A stretch of DNA of 64,000 bases, from the NCBI GenBank assembly GCA_046294345.1, contig JBKBJT010000018.1:4656-68655 (forward strand), in the 5' to 3' direction. Positions within the stretch are counted from its first letter, which is position 1; each line of letters starts with the position of its first letter. The notes under the pieces were generated by a model, which saw only the letters and a list, made by a program, of their open reading frames with translations, made no database searches and was not told the origin of the DNA. Below are positions 1-7,656 of this stretch, piece by piece. Source of the stretch: Ferrovibrio sp046294345. GTDB taxonomy: Bacteria; Pseudomonadota; Alphaproteobacteria; Ferrovibrionales; Ferrovibrionaceae. The position numbers were made by a program, and so were the translations under genes.

Positions 1-1
1 A

Positions 2-1051
2 TCCAGTGCCGCCGACATTCGGGTGGCGCCGGAAGCCGTGCCCGAAGGCGTGACGGTACAGCCGGGCGATACAGTCTATGCGTTGTCGCGCCGGTATAAC
101 CGGCCGGTGCGCGCGATCATCGACGATAACGGCCTGCAGCCGCCCTATGTGCTGCAGCCGGGCCAGCAGCTGCGCCTGCCGGGCGGCCGCTTCCACAGCG
201 TGCAGCGCGGCGAGACGCTGTACAGCATCTCGCGCAGTTATGGCGTCGATGTCTATACGATGGCGCAGAGCAACGACCTGCAGGCGCCCTATACGATCAG
301 CGTGGGCCAGCAGCTGCGCATTCCGTCGCAGACCGGCTATGCCGTGGCCTCCACGCCGGTCAGCCCGACGGGTTCGCAGCCTGCACCGCCCGCGGCAGCA
401 CCGCGCGGTTTCCAGGTCGAGACCCTGCCGCCGCCACCGGGTGCAGTTTCATCGGGTGCAGCGCCGACGCAGCAGGAGGAACCGCCGGCGTCGTCAGGCC
501 TGCCGCCGGTGCCGCAGCAGCCGGCCGAACAGGCGACGCCTACCCAGACGGAAAGCAGCGCCGAACCGCAGGTGGCGAATGCACCGCCCAGCAGCGCTCC
601 GGCATCGTCCGCACCGCCAGCAGCCGAACCTGCCGTGCCGCAGCAGGAAGCCGTTCTGCCGCCGCGTTCGGGTCGCACCTTTTCATGGCCGGTGCGCGGA
701 CGCGTGCTATCCACCTTCGGCCCGAAAGCCGACGGACTGCATAACGACGGCATCAACATCGCCGCCCGCGCTGGCGCGCCGGTGGTGGCGGCCGAGAATG
801 GCGTGGTGGTCTATGCCGGCAGCGAGCTGAAGGGCTTTGGCAACCTGCTGCTGGTGCGCCATGCCGATGGCTGGATGACCGCCTATGCCCATCTCGACAA
901 GACGCTGGTGAAGAAGGGCCAGAAGGTGACGCGCGGCCAGGCCATCGGCACGGTGGGCAGCACCGGTGCGGTCAACCAGCCGCAGCTGCATTTCGAAATC
1001 CGCAAGGGCACCCAGGCGGTGGACCCGGCCAAGTTCCTCTCGGTGGCCTGA
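2..1051 (+). CDS. LysM/LytM (M23-fold) cell-wall protein, NlpD-like, 5' partial
   Basis: The frame is open to the window edge, so the true start and any lipoprotein signal lie upstream; the GTG at 23 is only an apparent start. Two LysM peptidoglycan-binding repeats (about nt 50-175 and 190-330) are followed by a Pro/Ala/Gln-rich linker and a C-terminal LytM domain (about nt 690-1045). The domain resembles E. coli NlpD, but the zinc-site residues are altered: the H-x-G-x-D motif reads HNDGIN and the HxH motif reads QLH. It is therefore probably a non-catalytic activator of periplasmic amidases in cell separation, like NlpD, EnvC or DipM. It ends 2 nt from the convergent DUF815 gene. Confidence 0.85.
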   Translation, partial: SSAADIRVAPEAVPEGVTVQPGDTVYALSRRYNRPVRAIIDDNGLQPPYVLQPGQQLRLPGGRFHSVQRGETLYSISRSYGVDVYTMAQSNDLQAPYTISVGQQLRIPSQTGYAVASTPVSPTGSQPAPPAAAPRGFQVETLPPPPGAVSSGAAPTQQEEPPASSGLPPVPQQPAEQATPTQTESSAEPQVANAPPSSAPASSAPPAAEPAVPQQEAVLPPRSGRTFSWPVRGRVLSTFGPKADGLHNDGINIAARAGAPVVAAENGVVVYAGSELKGFGNLLLVRHADGWMTAYAHLDKTLVKKGQKVTRGQAIGTVGSTGAVNQPQLHFEIRKGTQAVDPAKFLSVA

Positions 1052-1053
1052 AC

Positions 1054-1980
1054 TTACTTCGTGGATTTGAGAGGCTTGCCCAGCCTGCCGGCCAGGTCCT
1101 GGATGAACTGCCAGGCCACGCGGCCGGACCGCGCGCCGCGCGTCATCGACCATTCCACGGCCTCGGCGCGCAACTGCTTCTGGTCGATCTTTAAGCCATA
1201 GGCTTTGCAGTAGCCGTCGAGCATGGCGAAGAAATCCTCCTGGCTGCAGGAATGGAAGCCGAGCCAGAGGCCGAAGCGGTCGGACAGCGAGACTTTCTCC
1301 TCCACGGCCTCGTGCGGATTGATCGCGGTGGAGCGTTCGTTCTCCATCATATCGCGCGGCAGCAGGTGGCGGCGGTTGGACGTGGCGTAGAGGATCACGT
1401 TGTCGGGCCGGCCCTCGATGCCGCCATCCAGCACGGCCTTCAGCGACTTGTAATGCTGGTCTTCCGCGTCGAACGAAAGATCGTCGCAGAACAGCACATA
1501 ACGGCGCCTGGAACCGCGCAGCAGCTTGAGCAGAGCGGGCAGCGAGGGGATGTCCTCACGATGGATTTCCACCAGCGCCAGAGCATGAGCCTTCTTGTCG
1601 TTGATCGCGCCGATGGCGGCCTTCACCAGCGACGATTTGCCCATGCCGCGCGCACCCCACAGCAGCGCGTTGTTGGCCGGCAGGCCCCGGGCGAAGCGGG
1701 CGGTGTTGTCGAGCAGGATGTCGCGCACGCGGTCCACGCCCTGCAGCAGGTCGATGGACACGGCGTTCACCTTCGGCACGGCCTCCAGCCAGCCCGGCGC
1801 CGGTTCGGCATGCCACACGAAGGCATCGGCGGCATTTTCGTTCCAGTCCGGCGCACGCGGCGGCGCCAGCCGCTCCAGGGCATCGGCGATGCGCAGAAGT
1901 ACGCCCGGGTCGGGGGCGGTTTCCGACGGGTGAGCGGATTTTTTGGCGGCGGGCTTGGCTTTGGGCTTGGCTTTTTTCAT
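1054..1980 (-). CDS. DUF815-family P-loop ATPase
   Basis: 308 aa from ATG at 1980, after which an Ala/Lys-rich N-terminal tail (residues 1-20) begins; an in-frame extension upstream would run into the dehydrogenase promoter region. A Walker A motif (GARGMGKSS, about 109-117) and a Walker B region (YVLFCDDLSF, about 160-170) define an AAA-like ATPase of the DUF815 family, widespread in proteobacteria. The cellular role is not established. The C-terminal half carries an arginine-rich lid-like segment. It stands alone, convergent with the LytM gene and divergent from the aldehyde dehydrogenase. Confidence 0.85.
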   Translation of the reverse strand: MKKAKPKAKPAAKKSAHPSETAPDPGVLLRIADALERLAPPRAPDWNENAADAFVWHAEPAPGWLEAVPKVNAVSIDLLQGVDRVRDILLDNTARFARGLPANNALLWGARGMGKSSLVKAAIGAINDKKAHALALVEIHREDIPSLPALLKLLRGSRRRYVLFCDDLSFDAEDQHYKSLKAVLDGGIEGRPDNVILYATSNRRHLLPRDMMENERSTAINPHEAVEEKVSLSDRFGLWLGFHSCSQEDFFAMLDGYCKAYGLKIDQKQLRAEAVEWSMTRGARSGRVAWQFIQDLAGRLGKPLKSTK

Positions 1981-2122
1981 TGCTTGTTCTGCGGGGATAC
2001 AAGTTGCGCGGGCGGCCATTCTGCGGGCGGCATCTTCCCGGCGCAACCGGTAGCGGGGCCATGACGTTTCCGCCATAATCCCGGGCCTGATTTTGCAGTT
2101 CCGGATGCGGTGAGGAGGAAAC

Positions 2123-3556
2123 ATGTATCCCGAAGTTTCGCTGTATATCGACGGTGCCTGGACCAAGGGCGCCGGCGGCAAGACCATCCCCGTGCTGAAC
2201 CCGGCCACCGGCGAGGAAATCGGCAAGGTGGCCCATGCCGAGAAGGCCGACCTGGACCGCGCGCTGGCCGCCGCCGACAAGGGCTTCAAGGCCTGGAAGA
2301 AGGTTTCGCCCTACGACCGCTACAAGGTGCTGCGCAAGGCCGCCGACATCATCCGCGGCCGCGCCGACGAGATCGGCAAGATCATGTCGATGGAACAGGG
2401 CAAGCCCTTCATCGAGGCCAAGGGGGAGACCCTGCTGGCCGGCGACATCATGGACTGGTTCGCCGAGGAAGCGCGCCGCACCTATGGCCGCATCGTGCCG
2501 CCGCGCGCCGAAGGCGTGTACCAGCTTGTCGTCAAGGAACCGGTCGGCCCCGTCGCCGCCTTCACGCCGTGGAATTTCCCGATCAACCAGGCGGTGCGCA
2601 AATGCTCGGCCGCCCTGGCCGCCGGCTGCTCGATCATCCTGAAGGGCCCGGAAGAGACACCGGCTTCCTGCGCCGCCCTGGTGCAGGCCTATGTCGATGC
2701 CGGCGTGCCGGCCGGCGCGATCCAGCTGGTGTATGGCGTGCCGTCGGAGATCAGCGAATACCTGATCCCGCATCCGGTGATCCGCAAGATCACCTTCACC
2801 GGCTCGACTCCGGTAGGCAAGCATCTCTCGATGCTGGCGGGCCAGCACATGAAGCGCATCACCATGGAACTCGGCGGCCATGCCCCGGCCATCGTGTTCG
2901 ACGATGCCGACGTGGACACCGCCGTGAAGGTGCTGAGCGCCAACAAGTTCCGCAATGCCGGCCAGGTCTGCGTCTCGCCGACGCGTTTCCTGGTGCATGA
3001 GTCGGTCTACGGCAAGTTCGTCGAAGGCTTCACGGCGTTTGCCAAGTCACTGAAGGTGGGCGACGGCCTCGACAAGGATACCCGCATGGGTCCGCTGGCC
3101 AACGACCGCCGCGTGCAGGCGATGGAGATGTTTGTCGCTGACGCCGTGAGCAAAGGCGCCAAGGTCGAGACCGGCGGCAAGCGCATTGGCAACAAGGGCA
3201 ATTTCTTCGAGCCGACCGTGCTGACCGGCATCAACACCGACATGCGCATCATGAACGAGGAGCCCTTCGGCCCGCTGGCGCCGATCATGCCCTTCTCCAG
3301 CTTCGACGCGGTGGTGGAAGAGGCCAACCGCCTGCCGTTCGGCCTGGCGGCCTATGCCTATACCAAGTCGGCCAAGACGGCGGCGGCCATCGGCGCGGCG
3401 TTTGAGGCGGGCATGGTGTCGATCAACCATCACGGCCTGGCCCTGCCGGAAGTGCCGTTCGGCGGCATCAAGGATTCGGGCTATGGCTCGGAAGGCGGCT
3501 CGGAAGCCATCGAAGCCTACCTGAACACCAAGTTCATCACGCAGGTCGGCCTGTAA
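2123..3556 (+). CDS. NAD(P)-dependent aldehyde dehydrogenase, succinate-semialdehyde type
   Basis: 477 aa, preceded by a strong GAGGAGG ribosome site at 2112-2118. The full aldehyde dehydrogenase fold is present: TPWNFPI at 148-154, the NAD-binding GSTPVGK at 227-233, the general base Glu249 in ELGG and the nucleophile Cys283 in GQVCV. The overall pattern is closest to the succinate-semialdehyde / 2-oxoglutarate-semialdehyde group, which oxidise a semialdehyde to the dicarboxylate. No gabT or other pathway partner lies beside it, so the substrate is uncertain. Oxidation of 2-oxoglutarate semialdehyde from a Weimberg pentose pathway is possible, but the xylose-type genes are 20 kb away. Confidence 0.85.
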   Translation: MYPEVSLYIDGAWTKGAGGKTIPVLNPATGEEIGKVAHAEKADLDRALAAADKGFKAWKKVSPYDRYKVLRKAADIIRGRADEIGKIMSMEQGKPFIEAKGETLLAGDIMDWFAEEARRTYGRIVPPRAEGVYQLVVKEPVGPVAAFTPWNFPINQAVRKCSAALAAGCSIILKGPEETPASCAALVQAYVDAGVPAGAIQLVYGVPSEISEYLIPHPVIRKITFTGSTPVGKHLSMLAGQHMKRITMELGGHAPAIVFDDADVDTAVKVLSANKFRNAGQVCVSPTRFLVHESVYGKFVEGFTAFAKSLKVGDGLDKDTRMGPLANDRRVQAMEMFVADAVSKGAKVETGGKRIGNKGNFFEPTVLTGINTDMRIMNEEPFGPLAPIMPFSSFDAVVEEANRLPFGLAAYAYTKSAKTAAAIGAAFEAGMVSINHHGLALPEVPFGGIKDSGYGSEGGSEAIEAYLNTKFITQVGL

Positions 3557-3581
3557 GGCTCTGTGCGATATGGGAACGGAG

Positions 3582-3606
3582 AAGGGGGCCTCATGGCTCC
3601 CTTTTT
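3582..3606. terminator. Bidirectional Rho-independent terminator
   Basis: A 9-bp stem (3582-3590 with 3595-3603, one G-T pair, TCAT loop) is followed by a T tract. It lies between the converging dehydrogenase and chromate transporter genes and can serve both strands, because the stem starts with A residues. Confidence 0.75.
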
Positions 3607-3608
3607 CG

Positions 3609-4934
3609 TTACGCGATGAAGCGGATCGCGATACCGGCCAGTGCCGCGCCACCGAGCAGCCAACTGAGGCCGAGGTAGAAGCGGAAGACGGCGACCAGCG
3701 CCGCCGCCGACAGCAACGCCATCCAGGGATCGAGGCTGGACAGCACCGGCACATCCCAACTGAGCGGGCCGAGCGACAGGCTCTCCATCTGCCTGAACAG
3801 CACATGCAGGCCGAACCAGATGGCGAGGTTGAGGATCACGCCGACCACGGCCGCCGTGATCGCCGCCAGCGCATGGCTGAAGGCGCGAACATGGCGGATG
3901 CGCTCGATATAGGGCGCGCCGAGGAAGATCCACAAAAAGCACGGCACGAAGGTGACCCAGGTGGCGAGCACGCCACCGAGCAGACCGCCCAGCAGCGGAT
4001 CGATGCCGCCGAGCCGGAAGCCGGCGAGATAACCCACGAAGGTGAGCACCAGAATCAGCGGGCCGGGCGTGGTTTCGGCCAGGCCGAGGCCATGCAGCAT
4101 CTCCTCGGCATTGAGCCAGCCAAAACCTTCGACTGCCTGCTGCCCGACATAGGCCAGCACGGCATAGGCGCCGCCGAAGGTGACCACGGCCATCTTGCTG
4201 AAGAACACGCCGATCTGGCTGAAGACATGGGTTTCGCCCAGCGTGGCGAACAGCCAGAGCAGCGGCCCACCCCAGAGCATGCCGAAGATGCCAATGACGA
4301 TCAGGTTGCGCGACCAACTCGGTGCCACGCTGGGCAGCACATCGGCGTCCTGGTGGCCGGTACCCGGCAGAACCCAGGCCGGTTTGCTGCGCCCGACCAG
4401 CCAGCCGATCAGCGCGGCGCCCAGCACGATGAGCGGGAAGGGAATCTGCAGACCGTAGATGCCGATAAAGGCCAGGGCGCTGATGCCTAACAGGAACCGG
4501 GTCTTCACAGCGCGTTTGGCGATGCGCTGCACGGCCTCGATCACGATGGCCAGCACGGCAGCCTGCAGGCCGAAGAACACGCCATCCACCAGCGGTACGT
4601 CGCGCCACAGCACATAGATGGTACTCAGGCCCAGGATCACGGCGAGGCCCGGCAGGATGAACAGCAGGCCGGCAGCCACGCCGCCTTTCGCCCGGTGCAG
4701 CAGCCAGCCGATATAGGTGGCGAGCTGCTGCGCCTCGGGGCCGGGCAGCAGCATGCAGAAATTCAGCGCATGCAGGAATTGCGGCTCGCTGACCCATTTC
4801 TTCTCGTCCACCACGATGCGGTGCATCATGGCGATCTGGCCGGCTGGCCCGCCGAAGCTGAGCAGGCCGATTTTCAGCCAGGTGCGGAAGGCCTCGCCGA
4901 AGCTGGGGCCGCCGGTCTGATTCGCCGTGTTCAT
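3609..4934 (-). CDS. chrA: Chromate transporter ChrA
   Basis: 441 aa from ATG at 4934; a TTG two codons upstream is a less likely start. It is a long-chain CHR family protein with two homologous halves, each opening with a conserved segment (LLSFGGPAGQIAMMH near residue 30 and VVTFGGAYAVLAYV near 250) and each with several hydrophobic helices, about 10-12 in all. Each half also has a PGP motif (LLPGPEAQ; TTPGPLI). ChrA is an inner-membrane efflux system that expels chromate. It follows the chrB-like gene by 17 nt in what looks like one operon and ends at a shared terminator. Confidence 0.93.
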   Translation of the reverse strand: MNTANQTGGPSFGEAFRTWLKIGLLSFGGPAGQIAMMHRIVVDEKKWVSEPQFLHALNFCMLLPGPEAQQLATYIGWLLHRAKGGVAAGLLFILPGLAVILGLSTIYVLWRDVPLVDGVFFGLQAAVLAIVIEAVQRIAKRAVKTRFLLGISALAFIGIYGLQIPFPLIVLGAALIGWLVGRSKPAWVLPGTGHQDADVLPSVAPSWSRNLIVIGIFGMLWGGPLLWLFATLGETHVFSQIGVFFSKMAVVTFGGAYAVLAYVGQQAVEGFGWLNAEEMLHGLGLAETTPGPLILVLTFVGYLAGFRLGGIDPLLGGLLGGVLATWVTFVPCFLWIFLGAPYIERIRHVRAFSHALAAITAAVVGVILNLAIWFGLHVLFRQMESLSLGPLSWDVPVLSSLDPWMALLSAAALVAVFRFYLGLSWLLGGAALAGIAIRFIA

Positions 4935-4951
4935 GTTCAATCTCTAACCCT

Positions 4952-5773
4952 TCAGGCCGCCGGCGGCCAGCCATGACGTTCGGCCGAGGCCGAGGCGCAC
5001 CAGGCGTAGAGTGCGTCATACACCAGCATCCCGCGCTCCAGCATCAGTCCGTCATCGTCCTGACACATGGCGGACAGGCCGAGCGAAATGCTCAGCAGGC
5101 CGGGAGCCTGTGGGGCCAGATCGGGCCGACCGGTATCGGCGCCGCGCACGATGACGGCCAGTTGCCGTAGCGCCGGATCGTCCTGCAAGCCGTGGTGGGT
5201 GATAAAGGCATCGAAGCTGCACAGCTCGCCGTCATGGCTGTAGGCTGCGCCGGGGATGTCATAGGGCGTGGCCAGCCAATCTTCGGCACGGGCGAAGACC
5301 TGATCGGACGGCACATAGAAGAACCGCGCATCGGGATCGACGAAACGCCGCACCAGCCAGGGGCAGGCGATACGGTCGATCTTCGGCCTTTCGCGGGTGA
5401 TCCAGCGGCTGGGCTCGGCCGGCGGCTTCGTCTGCAACGGACCGCCGGCTTCGCGCCAGGCCTCGATCCCGCCGGCCAGATAGCGCACACGCCGGCCATG
5501 GGATTGCAGTGCGACGCAGGCACCCTGACTGACCTCATGGCCATGCACGCAGTAGACGACGATTTCGGCATCTCGCGGCAGGTCGGCCGCCCAGCGTGCA
5601 AGCTGGTCGGGTCGGCGCCGCCTGGCGCCGCGGATCACGCTGTCGACTTCCGCATAGCGCTCCTCGCGCCGTACATCGACCAGATAGGGGAAGCGGCCGG
5701 CGGCGATGTTGCGCGCCAGTTCGGCCACCGAAATAGAAGGCTGGGAAATGAAGGGAAGGGTATTGGTATCCAT
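4952..5773 (-). CDS. chrB: Rhodanese-ChrB fusion, chromate resistance protein
   Basis: 273 aa. Residues 12-112 form a rhodanese domain with active-site Cys75 in the loop YCVHGHEVS. Residues 124-265 match the ChrB C-terminal domain (ITRERPKIDRIACPWLVRRF). The N-terminal DNA-binding part of the classic ChrB regulator is absent, so this form probably acts as an enzyme or sensor and not as a repressor. It is first in an operon with chrA. An SD-like GAGG lies 10 nt before the ATG, and a perfect 7-bp inverted repeat sits just upstream. The catalytic role in chromate resistance is inferred from context. Confidence 0.85.
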   Translation of the reverse strand: MDTNTLPFISQPSISVAELARNIAAGRFPYLVDVRREERYAEVDSVIRGARRRRPDQLARWAADLPRDAEIVVYCVHGHEVSQGACVALQSHGRRVRYLAGGIEAWREAGGPLQTKPPAEPSRWITRERPKIDRIACPWLVRRFVDPDARFFYVPSDQVFARAEDWLATPYDIPGAAYSHDGELCSFDAFITHHGLQDDPALRQLAVIVRGADTGRPDLAPQAPGLLSISLGLSAMCQDDDGLMLERGMLVYDALYAWCASASAERHGWPPAA

Positions 5774-5785
5774 GATGCTACCTCG

Positions 5786-5807
5786 TCACGCTTTAAGTGC
5801 AGCGTGA
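5786..5807. promoter_or_regulatory. Inverted repeat upstream of chrB, candidate operator
   Basis: TCACGCT, an 8-nt spacer, then AGCGTGA: a perfect 7-bp inverted repeat 13 nt before the chrB start. Its position suits an operator overlapping the transcription start or a hairpin in the 5' leader. The binding protein is unknown, because this ChrB lacks the usual DNA-binding domain. Confidence 0.45.
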
Positions 5808-5850
5808 AGTTCAGTAGCGGCGCTTGGATACCGGTTTGTCGGGGCATCTG

Positions 5851-5874
5851 ATGGGGAGACCGCGTTGTCCCCAT
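5851..5874. repeat. Short inverted repeat between chrB and dprA
   Basis: ATGGGGA and TCCCCAT are separated by 10 nt. It lies 44 nt beyond the dprA stop on the minus strand. No T tract follows, so it is at best a weak, possibly Rho-assisted, end of the dprA transcript. Confidence 0.3.
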
Positions 5875-5917
5875 GGAGCGGAAACCTACCGCCGGCACGG
5901 CAAAAGGCAAGCGGATT

Positions 5918-7036
5918 CTAGCCGGCGGATACCTTGCCACCGGGATGGCGCAGCACCCGGCCGGCCAACTCCTTTTCCGTCAGCACCATGAGGATCACCG
6001 CCGAAGACAGCCCGCTGAGGCGGATCAACTCGTCGATTTCGACCGGATTGGGCGAAAGCAGGCGATCGAGTTCGGCGTGGGCATGGGTGAGGTCGTCATC
6101 GGCAACTGGTGCGGCCGCGTCGACGGGGCGGGTCGGTGCCTGCGGTGCTGCCGGCCGCTGCGGCGCGATCACGGCCAGGATGTCGTCGATGCGCTCGACC
6201 AGCGTGGCGCCCTGGCGGATCAGGTCGTTGCTGCCATGGCAACGCGGATCGAGCGGCGAGCCCGGCACGGCCATCACCTCGCGGCCCTGTTCGGCCGCCA
6301 TGCGTGCGGTGATCAGCGAACCGGATTTCAGCGCGGCCTCGACCACCAGAACGCCGAGCGAAGCGCCCGAGATCAAACGATTGCGGCGCGGGAAATTCTG
6401 CGCCAGCGGCGGCGTGCCGGCCGGCATTTCGGCGAAGATCACCCCACGCTCGGCGATCTCGTCATGCAGTTTCGTATTCTCGGGCGGGAAGACGATGTCG
6501 ATACCTGTGCCGATGAAGGCCATGGTCTTGCCATCGGCCTGCAGGGCGCCGTCATGGGCGGCCTTGTCGATGCCGCGCGCAAGGCCCGAGATGATGCTGA
6601 AATCCTGCCGGCAGAGTTCGGCGGCGATGTCGCGGGTGAAGCGCTGCGCAATCGCCGAAGCATTACGTGCACCGACGATGGCGATGCCGGCAATTTCCGA
6701 AATCAGCGGATCGCCTTTTGCCGCCAGCAGGGGCGGGGCATCGTCAAGCTGCATCAGGCCGACGGGATAACCCGGTTCGCCCCAGGCGACGAGTTTCGCA
6801 CCGCAGGCCTTGAGCGCCTTCAGTTCCGCATCGATGCTTTTTTGGTCCGCCAGTTCGATCCGGCGTTTGGCGCCGCCGCGTTTGGCCATCTCGGGCAGGC
6901 GTTCGATGGCGTTTGCCGCGCTGCCGTAATACCGGAGTATGTGATGGAAGGTGACCGGGCCGAGATGCGCGCTGCGGATCAGCCGCAGCCAGTCGCGCTT
7001 TTCAGAGTCAGGCAGAGGCGGCGGGCGCGCCGTCAT
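5918..7036 (-). CDS. dprA: DNA-processing protein DprA (Smf)
   Basis: 372 aa, the usual size. The Rossmann-like DprA core is clear: IAIVGARNAS near residue 118, SGLARGID near 152, NFPRRNRLISG near 215 and the C-terminal winged-helix DprA domain from about 310. An N-terminal helical (SAM-like) segment covers 1-80. DprA loads RecA on incoming single-stranded DNA during transformation. The start overlaps the end of plsY by 29 nt, so it is the last gene of pyrB-pyrC-plsY-dprA. In many alphaproteobacteria topA follows; here the chromate genes follow instead. Confidence 0.95.
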   Translation of the reverse strand: MTARPPPLPDSEKRDWLRLIRSAHLGPVTFHHILRYYGSAANAIERLPEMAKRGGAKRRIELADQKSIDAELKALKACGAKLVAWGEPGYPVGLMQLDDAPPLLAAKGDPLISEIAGIAIVGARNASAIAQRFTRDIAAELCRQDFSIISGLARGIDKAAHDGALQADGKTMAFIGTGIDIVFPPENTKLHDEIAERGVIFAEMPAGTPPLAQNFPRRNRLISGASLGVLVVEAALKSGSLITARMAAEQGREVMAVPGSPLDPRCHGSNDLIRQGATLVERIDDILAVIAPQRPAAPQAPTRPVDAAAPVADDDLTHAHAELDRLLSPNPVEIDELIRLSGLSSAVILMVLTEKELAGRVLRHPGGKVSAG

Positions 7037-7652
7037 CCTTTTTCTTCTGGCCGATCTTGGGTTCTTCGCCCTTCAGCAGACGGGCGATGTTCTGGTGATG
7101 ACGGATATAGACCAGCACGGCCATCGCGGCCGCCAGAATAGCAATCTCAGGTCCGATCACGAACCAGGCGACAACAGGGCTGAGCAGAGCTGCGATCAGA
7201 GCCGAGAGCGAGGAATAGCGCAGAGTGAAGGCGATAAACAGCCAGGTGGCGCAGGCAAACACGCCAACAGGCCAAGCTGCGCCCAGCAGCACGCCAAGGA
7301 AAGTGGCAACGCCCTTGCCGCCGTTGAATTTCAGCCAGACCGGAAACAGATGGCCGATGAAGGCCGCGAAGGCGGCGATGAGCATTACATCCAGGCCATA
7401 GCGCGCGCCGATCAGCGCCGCTGCCGTGCCCTTGCCGCCATCGAGCAGCAGAGTGAGGGCGGCAAGGTCCTTGCGCCCGGTGCGCAGCACGTTGGTGGCG
7501 CCGATGTTGCCCGAGCCGATATTGCGGATATCGCCCATGCCGCTCAGGCGCGTCAGCACCAGGCCGAAAGGGATGGCACCGAGCATGTAGCCCAGCACGG
7601 CGGCCGCCAGGTAATAGGGCGGTTCATGCACCCAGAGAGCGGGATCGATCAT
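7008..7652 (-). CDS. plsY: Glycerol-3-phosphate acyltransferase PlsY
   Basis: 214 aa from ATG at 7652, only 4 nt after the pyrC stop. It has the PlsY signatures in order: SGNIGATNVLRTG, the central LLDGGKG motif and KFNGGKGVAT, within an integral membrane protein of five or more hydrophobic helices. It transfers the acyl group from acyl-phosphate to glycerol-3-phosphate, the first step of phospholipid synthesis. The acyl-phosphate comes from PlsX, encoded at 58185-59279. The C-terminus is Lys-rich and cytoplasmic. Confidence 0.95.
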   Translation of the reverse strand: MIDPALWVHEPPYYLAAAVLGYMLGAIPFGLVLTRLSGMGDIRNIGSGNIGATNVLRTGRKDLAALTLLLDGGKGTAAALIGARYGLDVMLIAAFAAFIGHLFPVWLKFNGGKGVATFLGVLLGAAWPVGVFACATWLFIAFTLRYSSLSALIAALLSPVVAWFVIGPEIAILAAAMAVLVYIRHHQNIARLLKGEEPKIGQKKKDDGAPAASA

Positions 7653-7656
7653 GCTT

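Noticed and set aside
1556..2998. Long open frame of about 480 codons on the minus strand
   Set aside because: It overlaps the real DUF815 and aldehyde dehydrogenase genes and has no domain; a GC-rich shadow frame.
3570..4490. 306-codon open frame on the plus strand
   Set aside because: Lies opposite chrA, with low-complexity Gln/Arg/His-rich translation.
5873..7141. 422-codon open frame on the plus strand
   Set aside because: Antisense to dprA and plsY, whose motifs are complete.
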